DNA of 19,592 nt from Bacillota bacterium. Lineage in GTDB: Bacteria; Bacillota_E; Sulfobacillia; Sulfobacillales; JAIMBI01. A program made the translations under genes and the position numbers. A model generated the notes under the pieces. The model saw only the letters and a list, made by a program, of their open reading frames with translations. It had not been told where the DNA came from and ran no database searches. Where the stretch lies: contig JAKARZ010000035.1 of assembly GCA_021828405.1 (NCBI GenBank), positions 1 to 19,592 of the forward strand, written 5' to 3'. Shown here piece by piece: positions 7,508 through 15,837 of this stretch (positions are counted from its first letter, which is position 1; the number at the start of each line of letters is the position of its first letter).

Positions 7508-8329
7508 GCTTTGTCGGGTGACGAGGGGCGACGCAGCCTGACTGCGCGGCGGGAACCGTGACGCCCGTTTTGAGAAGAGGAGCGGCGTCGCGGTCCTGGA
7601 CCGTGCATCTGGTGGTGTTCGCAGCCCGCCATGACGGCCGCTGTCGGGCTGGTGCCGAAGGACGCGTGGCACACCCGGACCGGCGACGGCCCGCGAAGCC
7701 CAATGGCTAGCCCCCGCGCGGGTGGATGACCACCTGGCTGTCGACCGCATCGCTGCGGGCCGGCGCGAGCCTGGTAGAGGGGCCGGTGGCTGTCGCTGGC
7801 GGGTCAGCAATGCCTCGTCATAGTTGCGGAAACGGTTAATCGGCGCAAGAAGCCGATCCCCTATGAATTTGTGTGCGGTCGTCTGGTAGTGTAGCTGCCG
7901 CCCCTATCTGACCGAAACCTGACGGGCTCTGGTGTCCGGGCGTTGCTGGGAGCGGTGGCCACGGCGGGGACGGCACGCAAAGGTCCGCGGCGGGGGCGAG
8001 ACCCTGCCGCGGGCCGGGGGTACGGGCCGTTAGTCCGCCGGCGGCAGTAGCGACGCCACCCAGCGGCGGCGGTCGGCCACGCCGGTGGGGAATCGCACAT
8101 CATGGCCACGTTGCGTATGCCACCATTGGCCTGCTGTGCGCGCGGGCAGCGAACCCCATGAGCCGCCATCTCGTCGAGGTCACCCACGCCCGACCCGGGT
8201 CGCCGTCCGGTTCGCCAGTGCCCCGCGCGGCGTCGCCACGCTTCTCTGATCCTACCCTCGCGAGCCCTTCATCGCCGGCGGGCCGTTCCTTGGGCGAACA
8301 TCAGGCGGAACCGATTCTCAACCAAGACG
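7508..8329. other. Long gap without a recognised gene
   Basis: About 820 bases with only shadow frames. At 7651-7720 the plus strand reads VPKDAWHTRTGDGPRSPM and a frame-shifted continuation. This faintly recalls the WxxxxxGxGxxGP segment of IS701/IS4-type transposases and could be an old fragment; I do not call it. A small stem CGCAG/CTGCG occurs near 7533-7546, with no T tract. Confidence 0.45.
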
Positions 8330-8356
8330 GTCGGGGACGGCCCCGACTTTGCTGTT
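8330..8356 (+). terminator. Candidate rho-independent terminator
   Basis: GTCGGGG (8330-8336), loop ACGG, CCCCGAC (8341-8347) is a perfect 7-bp stem followed by TTTGCTGTT. The T tract is interrupted, so strength is uncertain. It separates the empty region from the next operon's promoter. Confidence 0.45.
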
Positions 8357-8394
8357 ACGGTGAATAGGTCGATGGCCTGTCTCGACGAATGGGC

Positions 8395-8408
8395 GTACTT
8401 CGAAGTAC
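8395..8408. promoter_or_regulatory. 14-bp perfect palindrome, possible operator
   Basis: GTACTTCGAAGTAC is perfectly self-complementary and lies 41 bases before the -35 box of the following operon, a normal place for a dimeric regulator. I recognise no known operator consensus. No regulator gene is adjacent. Confidence 0.4.
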
Positions 8409-8449
8409 TGCACGGCTTAAAGCCGGATCCCTATTTTTTGTGCAAGATC

Positions 8450-8478
8450 TTGACGTCAGTCTAGAACGGTGCTGTAAC
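8450..8478 (+). promoter_or_regulatory. Sigma-A-like promoter of the YbjQ-like operon
   Basis: TTGACG (8450-8455) and TGTAAC (8473-8478) are 17 bases apart. The leader is about 85 bases and contains a small hairpin, GTGC (8539-8542) with GCAC (8545-8548), shortly before the ribosome site AAGGAGAG (8557-8564). A short CGGC/GCCG stem (8413-8425) and a T run (8434-8439) just upstream may be a weak terminator. Confidence 0.5.
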
Positions 8479-8569
8479 TCATCATAGGGGTCGTTTGCCA
8501 TTGGAGCCGCTAAAGGGGCACGGAGAACGGGGAGGGGGGTGCTGGCACTGCCCCGGAAGGAGAGAGAAC

Positions 8570-9064
8570 ATGGCCGCCAGTTCACGATCGTTAGCGGATG
8601 TGGAACGCACCCTGTCCGGTATCGACTGGACGCAGGGTGCAGCCCTGTCGGATTTGTCGGCAGGCGATTTTTGGCTATTAGCTGACCGAGGCTTTGTTCC
8701 GCTGGGGCTCGCATTAGGTAACAGCGTCTTCAGCATGGGGGTGGCAGGAGGGCTCGCTACCGGCCTCCGGGGGTTGGCACGCGGAGAACTGGTGGAATTT
8801 ACTGAGCTCATGTACGATGCGCGCCGATTGGCCCTGGCGCGGATGAAGACCGAAGCCGACAGTTTGGCGGCCGACGCGGTGGTCGGGGTCAAGATTTCAA
8901 TCATTCACCACGGCGACGTTATCGAAGTGACGGCAGTGGGCACGGCCGTCAAAAAGGTGAGTGAGCCCGCTGCAACAAGTGCCCAGGTAATCGTCCCGGT
9001 GGGGGGCCATCAAGTGACGCATACTGAACAGTTCAACAGCCCGCACACCTCCGTAAGGAGCTGA
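8570..9064 (+). CDS. YbjQ-like (UPF0145 / PF01906) domain protein
   Basis: This 164-residue cytoplasmic protein has no signal or membrane segment. Residues 50-130 look like the YbjQ fold: SVFSMGVAGGLATGLRGLARG, a helix EFTELMYDARRLALARMKTEAD, then ADAVVGVKI and a closing strand (VIEVTAVGTAVKKV). YbjQ proteins form pentamers and are often labelled putative heavy-metal-binding, but their role is not established. The N-terminal 45 residues are extra to the core domain. The ATG at 8570 follows AAGGAGAG; an in-frame upstream frame from 8495 has no ribosome site. The next gene starts six bases after the stop, so the two are almost certainly one operon. Confidence 0.8.
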   Translation: MAASSRSLADVERTLSGIDWTQGAALSDLSAGDFWLLADRGFVPLGLALGNSVFSMGVAGGLATGLRGLARGELVEFTELMYDARRLALARMKTEADSLAADAVVGVKISIIHHGDVIEVTAVGTAVKKVSEPAATSAQVIVPVGGHQVTHTEQFNSPHTSVRS

Positions 9065-9070
9065 GGCCCT

Positions 9071-10060
9071 ATGCGCTGTGCCGCTTGTTATGCCTTTGCG
9101 GCCGATGGGGCGACGCAGTGTCCCCATTGCGGCGCCCCGCTCGCCGCTCCGACGACCGCCTCCAAGCCAAGTCGACTAGATGGCGCGCCGCACGGCGATG
9201 CCCCCGCCGCCGCGCAGGGTGAGACCCAACAAGCCCGTGACAAGCTGGAACAGGCTGGTGACGTCAGACCTGTCGCTTCGGCGTCGTCCCACTCTCCCCC
9301 CGAGCCTAGCGTCTATCCATGGCAAGAAGGCCCCTCGGATCTGCGGGGCGGTGCGTTCCAACGCCTGGTCACGTGGGCCATGTCCCACGTGTGGAGACTG
9401 TTGGCGTACCTGGTTGTGCTCATCCTCCTGGCCATCATCGTGGGGCGACTGGGCACCTTGGTGGATTGGATCTTGGGACTCGGTGCCTGGGGCCTAGCAC
9501 TTTTGTCCCTGGCCCGCCGGGGCTGGCGCGGCTTGCCCCGTGCGATCGTGGCGGGGATCGTGGGTCTCGTGTTCGTGATCCTCGGGATACATAGCTTGAC
9601 CACTGCCGTGGGGCCACCGCAATCGCGGAGCCCTCGGATGACCGCGCCCGGCGTAACAGCTAGGACCCTGACGTTACAGATAACCGGAAACGTTCCCTGG
9701 ACCGACACGGGCCTGGAGCTCACCACGGGCGAAACTGTGCACATCGTGGCCAGCGGGACCATCAACAACGGGAGCATCTATTCTCAAATTGCGACCAATT
9801 CCCCGGCTGGCCAAGGTCTTGTGACACCGAGCGGCGGTTGCACGGCCGCTGTCACCCCTCAGCAGGGATTTCTCGCGCCCGGGTTACCATGCTGGTCGCT
9901 GATTGCTCGCGTGAACTCTGGGGCGCCCTTTGCCGTGGGTACGCTGGATACCCTGACTATGAAGACGCCGGGTGAACTCTGGCTCGGCGTTAACGACAAC
10001 GCCTTTGGGAATAGCGTGGGGGGGTGGACAGTGACGATTACGGTCTCCCGGCCCGTCTGA
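9071..10060 (+). CDS. Zinc-ribbon membrane protein with a C-terminal PA-IL-like domain
   Basis: The 329-residue protein has three parts. An N-terminal zinc ribbon (CxxC, Cys3/Cys6 and Cys17/Cys20) is followed by a Pro/Ala/Ser-rich linker to about 105. Three hydrophobic segments at about 107-124, 130-147 and 157-178 cross the membrane. The rest (198-327) is beta-rich and ends with GELWLGVNDNAFGNSVGGWT, the pattern of PA-IL (LecA)-like domains. That domain should bind Ca2+ and a sugar or act as an adhesive module outside the cell. Two cysteines (257, 274) in this outer part could form a disulfide. AAGGAG (9055-9060) overlaps the stop of the YbjQ-like gene, indicating translational coupling. The function is unknown; an envelope sensor or scaffold is a guess. 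Confidence 0.75.
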   Translation: MRCAACYAFAADGATQCPHCGAPLAAPTTASKPSRLDGAPHGDAPAAAQGETQQARDKLEQAGDVRPVASASSHSPPEPSVYPWQEGPSDLRGGAFQRLVTWAMSHVWRLLAYLVVLILLAIIVGRLGTLVDWILGLGAWGLALLSLARRGWRGLPRAIVAGIVGLVFVILGIHSLTTAVGPPQSRSPRMTAPGVTARTLTLQITGNVPWTDTGLELTTGETVHIVASGTINNGSIYSQIATNSPAGQGLVTPSGGCTAAVTPQQGFLAPGLPCWSLIARVNSGAPFAVGTLDTLTMKTPGELWLGVNDNAFGNSVGGWTVTITVSRPV

Positions 10061-10453
10061 TACCGTGCGCGGGAGCAGGTCCGCGCGGTGGCGCGGTGTG
10101 GCGGACGAGTTCCAGCATGGCGGGTTCGCTCGTCGACCACGGTTATGGCGTCTATGGGATGAGGGTGTCCAAGAGCCAGGTTGTTCGCGTCGGAGGGTTG
10201 GGGAGATTAGGGGATTCTGTTCCCTCCAAAATAGGGTGACCGTTCCTTGGTTCGTACAGCACAGCGCAGATTTCCAGGGCGGGCGGCATTCTCTTCGGTC
10301 GCCCGCCGGGGACGTTCGCGGAGCCTCGCGCGGGTACCCGGAGAGCGTGAGGAACCCCAAAGCCCGGGAACCGATTGTGGGAAAACGGTGGTGGAGCAAA
10401 TCATCACGACTGCGGGGAAACTGCTTACACTCTTGCGACGTTCCAGGAATGCG
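10061..10453. other. Intergenic stretch before the lipoprotein gene
   Basis: GCGCGG (10067-10072) with CCGCGC (10081-10086) forms a stem right after the previous stop, without a T tract. The frame of the next gene is open back to 10247, but the extra residues are Arg-rich with no signal-like content, so I leave them out. No promoter with both boxes is seen. Confidence 0.4.
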
Positions 10454-11680
10454 ATGCCCATGGCGCATCGGGTGGGGTGTCGGGACGAGACATATTCGCC
10501 GCGAACACGCTCGGCAAAGACACGGGGCAGGCGATTTGTTCCTGGGATTGCGGGCGGGTTGGCTTTGGTCATGACGGCCTGTGGGACCTTCGCGCCGGCC
10601 TCCTCGCCGCGTCCGTCTCCTCCTCGGAGTAGCCCGGCCGCTGTGAGTGGCTACCAACCGGCTCCGCCTCAGCATGCACCGGCCGGGAGCGTTATCACGA
10701 TCCGCGGGCACGGGTTCGGCGCCACCCCTGGTTCGGTTCTCGTTTGTGAGTTCTGCGGCACTCCGGCCGCAATTCAGGCCAACGCATCCGTCAGTCGCTG
10801 GTTGCCGACGCGCATCGAAGCGGTTATCCCGGGCCTGCAAAATGGGGAAGCCACCGTCTACGTAATCCTACCCAGTGGTCGCCGCCTCGACGTGGGACCA
10901 ATCGTCACTGTTGGGGCACCGGAGCCCCCAGCCCACTCTTCCACTCCAGACATTTCGGCGATTCACCTCGACTATCCGCCCAGCCCAGATGGGTCGATGC
11001 CCACCGGTCTCACAGTGGTCATCGTCGGCCAGAGTCTGGGTCATACCATTGGGGCTGACCGAGTCGCGGTGTCGTCTGGTACAGGACAGCTGCTGGCATC
11101 CGCCGTGCTGGGTAGCTCCGGCTACCAAGCCACCGTGCTGAGCTGGAATGCACAGCAGATCGTCTTGACGCTGACCCAGCCTTGGATGAGTGTGCTGCAG
11201 GTGACGGTCGACACCCGCGGCGGATCGACTGCCTGGACCATCGACCTACCGAGTGGGATATGGCAGGCCTTTCGGGTCTGGGGAACAACCCCGGCCGTGG
11301 CCGCCGAATATTTCCCCCCCGGCACCCTTCAGAGCTCGCTGTCGTCGTTGAACGCTCAAGCCCAAGCGGGAACGTTTCCCCTCACCGCGGAAGCCGCCGA
11401 GCACGCTCTGCCGGGGGGGGTGGCAGATTCGGTCAAGCTGATTCCCATTGGGAGTGTGGAGAGTGTCTTCCTTTGGGAACCGACCTATTTGGTCGATGGC
11501 CTGGTCCCCTCTGGGGTTTATCTTGTTTATACCGGACGGTCGTTCCCCGACGCTCTTGCTGGCAAATTCACATGGGTTTCGGTTCCCAATCCGATTGATC
11601 CGGCGGCATTTACAGACGCGGCGCGTCTCCAAGTGCTGGCAACCTGCCGGGGTTCTGCCCAGGCTCAGCCTTGCCCATGA
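10454..11680 (+). CDS. Putative secreted lipoprotein with an IPT/TIG domain
   Basis: Counted from ATG 10454 the product has 408 residues. A basic N-terminus (KTRGRRF) leads into a hydrophobic stretch and a lipobox (GLALVMTAC, Cys43), followed by a Ser/Pro-rich tether. I infer export and lipid anchoring on the outer face of the membrane. Residues of about 73-150 look like an IPT/TIG immunoglobulin-like fold (PAGSVITIRGHGFGATPGSV, then ATVYVILPSGRRLDVGPIVTVG), and a second similar unit may follow (TGLTVVIVGQSLGHTIGADRV). The C-terminal third is unassigned. The start is uncertain: ATG 10454 and ATG 10460 are both in frame with only a weak AGGAA upstream. It follows the PA-IL-like gene in the same direction after about 390 bases. 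Confidence 0.7.
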   Translation: MPMAHRVGCRDETYSPRTRSAKTRGRRFVPGIAGGLALVMTACGTFAPASSPRPSPPRSSPAAVSGYQPAPPQHAPAGSVITIRGHGFGATPGSVLVCEFCGTPAAIQANASVSRWLPTRIEAVIPGLQNGEATVYVILPSGRRLDVGPIVTVGAPEPPAHSSTPDISAIHLDYPPSPDGSMPTGLTVVIVGQSLGHTIGADRVAVSSGTGQLLASAVLGSSGYQATVLSWNAQQIVLTLTQPWMSVLQVTVDTRGGSTAWTIDLPSGIWQAFRVWGTTPAVAAEYFPPGTLQSSLSSLNAQAQAGTFPLTAEAAEHALPGGVADSVKLIPIGSVESVFLWEPTYLVDGLVPSGVYLVYTGRSFPDALAGKFTWVSVPNPIDPAAFTDAARLQVLATCRGSAQAQPCP

Positions 11681-11702
11681 CGGCAGTGCGCGGAGTTGCG
11701 GT

Positions 11703-11911
11703 GCGGCGGGAAGAGAGGAGCACCTGGTGGTCCTTTCGCGCGTACCCGTTCTGCTGATGATGCCTCTTGTGTACAGCGCAGCTGACGTTTTTGTATCACC
11801 AGCCGACGATTTTCAAGAAAGCCTCGGCCTAACCCTTCTAGCGGCTCAGGTTAGTGGTATTCCCATCATAGCCAGTGATTTTGGAAACTATTGCGAACTT
11901 ATTATGCCGAG
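11703..11911 (+). pseudogene. Fragment of a GT-B (family 4-type) glycosyltransferase
   Basis: About 65 codons read as the C-terminal nucleotide-sugar-binding part of a group 1 glycosyltransferase: VYSAADVFVSP, DDFQESLGLTLLAAQVSG (the conserved E-x7-E region, second Glu replaced by Ala) and IPIIASDFGNY. Both ends of the gene are missing. Such genes are normally 350-450 codons. The sequence after 11911 no longer fits the family and runs into a strong hairpin. This is a leftover of a gene broken by the mobile elements that follow. Confidence 0.75.
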
Positions 11912-11969
11912 TTCCACGTTGTTTGGCCACGCCCGTCCCACGCTCCTGGCCGCGGCGTGGGCCGCAATG

Positions 11970-12004
11970 AGCGGGGGCGACCCAGAGTCGCCCCCGCTCT
12001 TCTT
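11970..12004 (+). terminator. Very stable hairpin, terminator-like
   Basis: Twelve perfect pairs, 11970-11981 (starting AGCGGGGGCGAC) with 11987-11998, enclose the loop CCAGA and are followed by CTTCTT. It may stop transcription running in from the left. It also marks the junction between the glycosyltransferase relic and the ATPase relic, and mobile elements often carry such hairpins at their ends. Confidence 0.55.
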
Positions 12005-12025
12005 AAGGTTTCGGGGCCGGATGGC

Positions 12026-12322
12026 TTACACCGTGGCAGCCCACTGCAGTGCGGTGGTCACCGCGTCGTCGAGCAAGGTCGTCTGGGCCGCATAGGCCGC
12101 CATCAGGCAGGCCCGCGCTCAAGTGTTGAGCCGTCGCGGGAGCCCCCGGGACCGTTCCCCGCCGGTCTGCAGCGCATGGTCGGTGAACACCGGCCGGTCC
12201 ACCCCCACCTGGTGGAGCTGGTGAGTGACGTCGGGCCCCACCTCGGCGGCCGTCAGCAGGGCCAGGTGGCAGGCCAGCGTCACCCGCTGGCGACCCGCGT
12301 CGAGGGGGCGGAATGTCAACAA
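12026..12322 (-). pseudogene. C-terminal remnant of an ExeA/TniB-type AAA+ ATPase
   Basis: Read on the minus strand the sequence gives RQRVTLACHLALLTAAEVG, then VTHQLHQVGVDRPVFTDHAL, RSRGLPRRLNT, an in-frame TGA (12121-12119), and ARACLMAAYAAQTTLLDDAV. This is the lid region of ExeA/TniB-like ATPases: HL-pL, hrL--aG, F---AL, s-G-PRr-N-l-r--L-aAy. Such ATPases act as target-selection partners of DDE transposases. The Walker motifs are gone because everything upstream of about 12322 is missing. A stop codon inside the remnant confirms decay. No partner transposase of that type is left nearby. Confidence 0.65.
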
Positions 12323-12391
12323 GAATCTTCATTTCCCGTGCGCCATGAGGCTGGCTGAACAGAGTTGGTGCTGAGGCTAGCGCGGGGGAGA

Positions 12392-13652
12392 CGTCGGCGC
12401 CACAGTGTGCTGGCGGCGTTTCGCGTCCAGTGCACCGCGGAGATCCCGGGATGGCGCAAGTGGTGTTGCTGGCAACGGAGCTAGGGCTGGTGGGCTGGCA
12501 GCTGGGCGCGGTGGACGGGTCGAAGATTCACGCGGATGCCTCGAAGCACCAAGCGATGTCATATCAGCGGATGCAAGAGGTGGTGCCGAAGTTGCAGGCG
12601 GAGATCGCGGCGCTGGTGGCGGCGCATGGGGCGGCCGATGCGGCCGACGGGGCGGTGCCCCCGCCGGTGCCACCGGACCGGTTGGCGCGGTTGGAGACCC
12701 GCTTGACGGGGATTCAGGCGGCGATGGCGGCCCTCGACGCCGCGGCGGCGGCCCAGGCCATTGCGGCGGACGCCCCGGAGTTGGTGACGAGAGCTCCTGC
12801 TCCGGATCCGGCTCCGGCTCCCGCTCCGGATCCCAAGACCCAGTACAACTTCACGGATCCGGAGTCGGCCATCATGGTGACCAAGAACCAGAGCGTGCAA
12901 CAGGCCTACAGCACGCAGATCCTCGTGGATGCCACGGCGGGCCTCATTGTCGGCTTGCCGTCTCCGCGCACGCGGGGGACACGACCGCACGGGGGGCGGT
13001 GCTGGATGCCGCCGACCCGCGGGGGCCAGACGCGCGCGTACACAAAGCCGACTTCACGTACGACGCGGCCACCGACCGGTACCACGGTCCGGGCGACCAA
13101 TGGTTGCCGTTCCAGCGCACGGGCGTCGCCGCGTACGGGGGTGGGCGGACGGAGGCGCGGCGGGTGTATCGGAGTGCGGCGGCGGCCTGTGCCGCGTGTC
13201 CCGTCGCCGGCCAGTGCCTGCGGAAAGGGCGCCGGACGCGGACAGTGGACCGGGGCCCCGACGACGCGGTCCGCGAGGCGATGGCGGCCCAGGGGCGCAC
13301 GCCGGCGGGGGCCGCGCTCTACCGGCAGCGGAAGGGGATCGTCGAGCCGGTGTTGGAAATTCTCAAGGAGGTGTTGGGGTTCCGCCAATTCGGCCGCCGG
13401 GGGCTCGCCGCCGCGACCAGTGAATTCACGCTGTTGGCGTACATCAAGAACTTGGTCCGCGGCACGCCGCAGACGACCCCGCCGGCGCTCGCACCCCCGG
13501 CGGCCGAGGGCGAAGGGACTATCAGTCGGCTCAAGCGGAAATACGGGCTGCGGCGGACGCGGTATCGCGGCCACGACCGGGTGACCGCGGGCGTGGGGCT
13601 CGGGGTGTTCGCCCACAACCTCCACCGGTACAGCCGTGGGGTGGCTGGGTAA
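12392..13652 (+). pseudogene. IS1182-family transposase, truncated and internally deleted
   Basis: The remnant starts with a frame-shifted RRRH block near 12392, then reads LATELGLVGWQLGAVDGSKI and HADASKHQAMSYQRM, the first catalytic Asp region of IS1182-type DDE transposases. A long Ala-rich stretch follows to YNFTDPESAIMVTKNQSVQQ and AYSTQILVDATAGLIVG. One base is missing near 12950; the next frame continues LAVSAHAGDTTARGAVLDA. The segment that normally carries the second catalytic Asp (ADAGY) is absent, and the protein resumes at VHKADFTYDAATDRYHGPGD and CAACPVAGQC. The last catalytic Glu is in YRQRKGIVEPVLEILKE. About the first 100 residues are missing. It cannot encode an active transposase. 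Confidence 0.85.
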
Positions 13653-13855
13653 TCCGGTCCCCGCTCCCAGCGGGCCACCCTCTTGGGGAATCCCCCTCGT
13701 CTACTCCCGGCAGTCTGCCCCGACCGCTGCCCCCCGCCGCCCGTCGAACCTTTTTCAACACGATCTATGTAGGTGCGCGTGCTCCGCCCGAAGGCGTTAA
13801 CGCATAGGAGCTCACGAGGGCTCTCCCGACCCCGCGCCGCGGTCCTGTCCAGGGC
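13653..13855. other. Spacer between the IS1182 and IS110 remnants
   Basis: It contains CCCGCT (13660-13665) pairing with AGCGGG (13669-13674) just after the transposase stop, with no T tract. No IS ends could be placed. Confidence 0.35.
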
Positions 13856-14394
13856 TCACGGCTCCCCGATCGGGGACCGAGGCGGCTTAGGCGGCGGGCG
13901 GCACCTCCCCCGGGGGCGGGCCCCGCACCCAGACCGCCAGCTCATGGCGCTCACGGCCGGCTCCCAGGACCCCAGGGCCGCGAGGCGACGCCCCACCGCC
14001 CCGTCCGGCCGCGGTCGGAACCGATAACTGTGGGCCGCCTCCACCAAGATCCGGCGGAGATGGGCGTTGCCGGTCTTCGTCAGCCCGCCCTGGTGCCGCG
14101 TGACGCCGCTCGAGGCTTCCGGTCGGTCGGCCGCGTCGGCACCAGGCCCGGCGCGATGACCTGGCACGCCACCCCCAGCGTCGCCAACTGCCGCTGCAGC
14201 CCAAAGCCCGTCGGCCCCGCCTCACAGCACACCAGCAGCGCGCCCCGGTCGGGCTGTCGCATGACCCACTTCCGCACGGCCGCCGCATCGGCGGCCAGCA
14301 CGCCCGCATCCTCCGCCGGCGTGCGGCCCGGCGCCGCCACCGCGATGGTCTCCGCACTCACATCGAACCCCACAAATCGGGTATACTTGCTCAT
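13856..14394 (-). pseudogene. IS110-family transposase with a large internal deletion
   Basis: The N-terminal DEDD (RuvC-like) part is clear on the minus strand: ATG at 14394 with GGGAGG upstream, YTRFVGFDVSAETIAVAAPG, CEAGPTGFGLQRQLATLG and CQVIAPGLVP. Immediately afterwards, in another frame, comes the C-terminal end (EASSGVTRHQGGLTKTGN, AHLRRILVEAAHSYR). Family members are 320-400 residues; here under 180 codons remain. The missing middle held the last two catalytic acids and the serine-containing Tnp_20 domain. GLVP occurs at the end of the first part and normally also just before SEASSG, so the deletion may have joined two short repeats. A further frameshift affects the last 30 codons. 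It is inactive. Confidence 0.8.
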
Positions 14395-14553
14395 AGCACC
14401 CGCCTCCCATCGCATTACGGCTCTGCACCGCTGACCGTGCAATCCGTCGGTAGTGTAGCCCGCGGCACTTGCGATTAGTGGGGGCCAGTGCTGTCATGCT
14501 ATCTAGGGGTGGTCAGTTATACCCCGAGAGGAGGCAGAGTGGGACTACGATAG
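14395..14553 (-). other. Leader of the IS110 remnant, possible bridge-RNA relic
   Basis: IS110 elements carry a bridge RNA in the non-coding end next to the transposase. This 160-base stretch upstream of the transposase start is the right size and place if the end is the promoter-proximal one. One perfect stem is visible, TGCAC (14424-14428) with GTGCA (14437-14441). I cannot find target or donor guide loops, so this remains a suggestion. Confidence 0.25.
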
Positions 14554-14561
14554 GGGCGATC

Positions 14562-14590
14562 GGGAGTGTCAACGGTGTTTTGTAAACTCC
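14562..14590. repeat. IS256 terminal inverted repeat (left)
   Basis: It pairs with 15838-15866; the innermost 10 bases TGTAAACTCC match perfectly. It sits eight bases past the transposase stop codon. Confidence 0.85.
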
Positions 14591-14597
14591 CGCATGG

Positions 14598-15795
14598 TTA
14601 TTTCAGGTACGGGGTCAGTCGGTCCTCAAAGTAGATGACCAGTTGCCCCAGAATCTCGCCCCAGTTCGGCACCCGCTTCGTCCACTTCTGTTAGGCTTGC
14701 TGGTCCGCGAGAAACAGCAGTTTCGTCAGGGCCGTATCCGTCGGAAACAGACTCGTGGTCTTGGTCACCTTGCGTAGCTGCCGGTGGAACCCTTCAATGA
14801 GGTTCGTGGTGTAGATGGTCCGCCGCAACCCCTCGGGATACCGGAAAAAGGTCGCCCGTTCGTGCCAGTTCGCCTGCACCGCACCACCGTCGGATACCGG
14901 GCCCCCCAGTCGTCCGCGAAGTCCGCCAGCGCCGCCGCGCCCGCCGCCGCCGTGGGCGCTTGGTAAATCGGCCGCAGCGCGGCGGTCAGCGCCGCGTAGT
15001 CTTGCCGCGCGGCGTATTTGAGCGAGTTCCGGATCTGGTGGACGATGCACTTCTGCACGTCCGCCCGCGGGAACACCGTGGCAATGGCCTCACTGAACCC
15101 GGTGAGGTTGTCCACCGCCGGACGCCCCGGCTCGTGAGCTCCGTCAGCACCGTGCGCCAGAACTTCGCCGATTCGTGGGCCCCGATCCACATCCCCAGGA
15201 TGTCCTTGTAGCCCTCGAGGTCAATGCCCACCACCATGTAGGCGGCTTTCGTGACCACCCGGCCCTCCTCGCGGACCTTGTAGTGAATGGCGTCCAAAAA
15301 CACCGCCGCCTAGCACGCGGCCAACGGCCGCTGCTGCCACTCCGTAATGCGCGGCAGGAGCTTGTCCGTGATGTTCGACACCAGGGTCGGCGAGATGTCG
15401 ACGCCGTACAAGTGAGCCAACTGGGCCTGGACCGCGGGGGCTCATCCCGTGGGCGTACAGCCCCACCACCTGGTCCTCGATGCCGACCATCGTGGTCTGG
15501 TGGGGCAGCACGACGGCGGGCGTGAAACTCCCGTCGCGGTCCCGGGCACCTGCAGGGCGCCCTCCCCATATTGCGTGGTGACCTGCTTGGGATACCGGCC
15601 GTTGCGGCGATTGGCCGTCGGCTTAGGGCCGATCGCGTGCTTGGGGTAGCCCAGGTGGGTCTCCAGCTCCGCGTCCAGCATCGCCTGGAGCGTCTCGGCG
15701 AACAGCCCCGTCAGGGCCGTTTGGACATCCTCGGGCGTCCGGAAGTGATTCGTCGCGATGAACTCGCGCATCTGCTCTTGGCTCAACAGGGCCAT
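14598..15795 (-). pseudogene. IS256-family (mutator-type) transposase, multiply frameshifted
   Basis: Start ATG 15795 has GAGGAGG a few bases upstream. The pieces in order are: MALLSQEQMREFIATNHF to ETHLGYPKHAIGPKPTANRR; a scrambled part near 15500-15310; VFLDAIHYKVREEGRVV with the first catalytic Asp; DLEGYKDILGMWIGAHESAK; VDNLTGFSEAIATVFP with the second Asp; CIVHQIRNSLKYAARQDY; NWHERATFFRYPEGLRRTIY; and TTNLIEGFHRQLRKVT with the Glu. These lie in at least three frames. In-frame stops occur near 15312-15310 and at 14693-14691, just before QKWTKRVPNWGEILGQL, and the natural end is TAA 14600-14598. All catalytic residues can be seen, but no single protein can carry them. Confidence 0.9.
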
Positions 15796-15837
15796 GATGT
15801 AACCTCCTCAATGTAATCCCCCAGGTTCTGGGATCTA

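Noticed and set aside
7651..7790. Possible IS701/IS4-type transposase fragment
   Set aside because: Only a faint WxxxxxGxGxxGP-like pattern over about 20 residues, with a frame break; too weak to annotate.
12690..12840. Repetitive Gly/Ser or Ala/Pro coding stretch as a separate repeat protein
   Set aside because: The GCTCCGGATCC-type repeats near 12795-12835 are an internal Ala-Pro linker of the IS1182 transposase remnant, not an independent gene.
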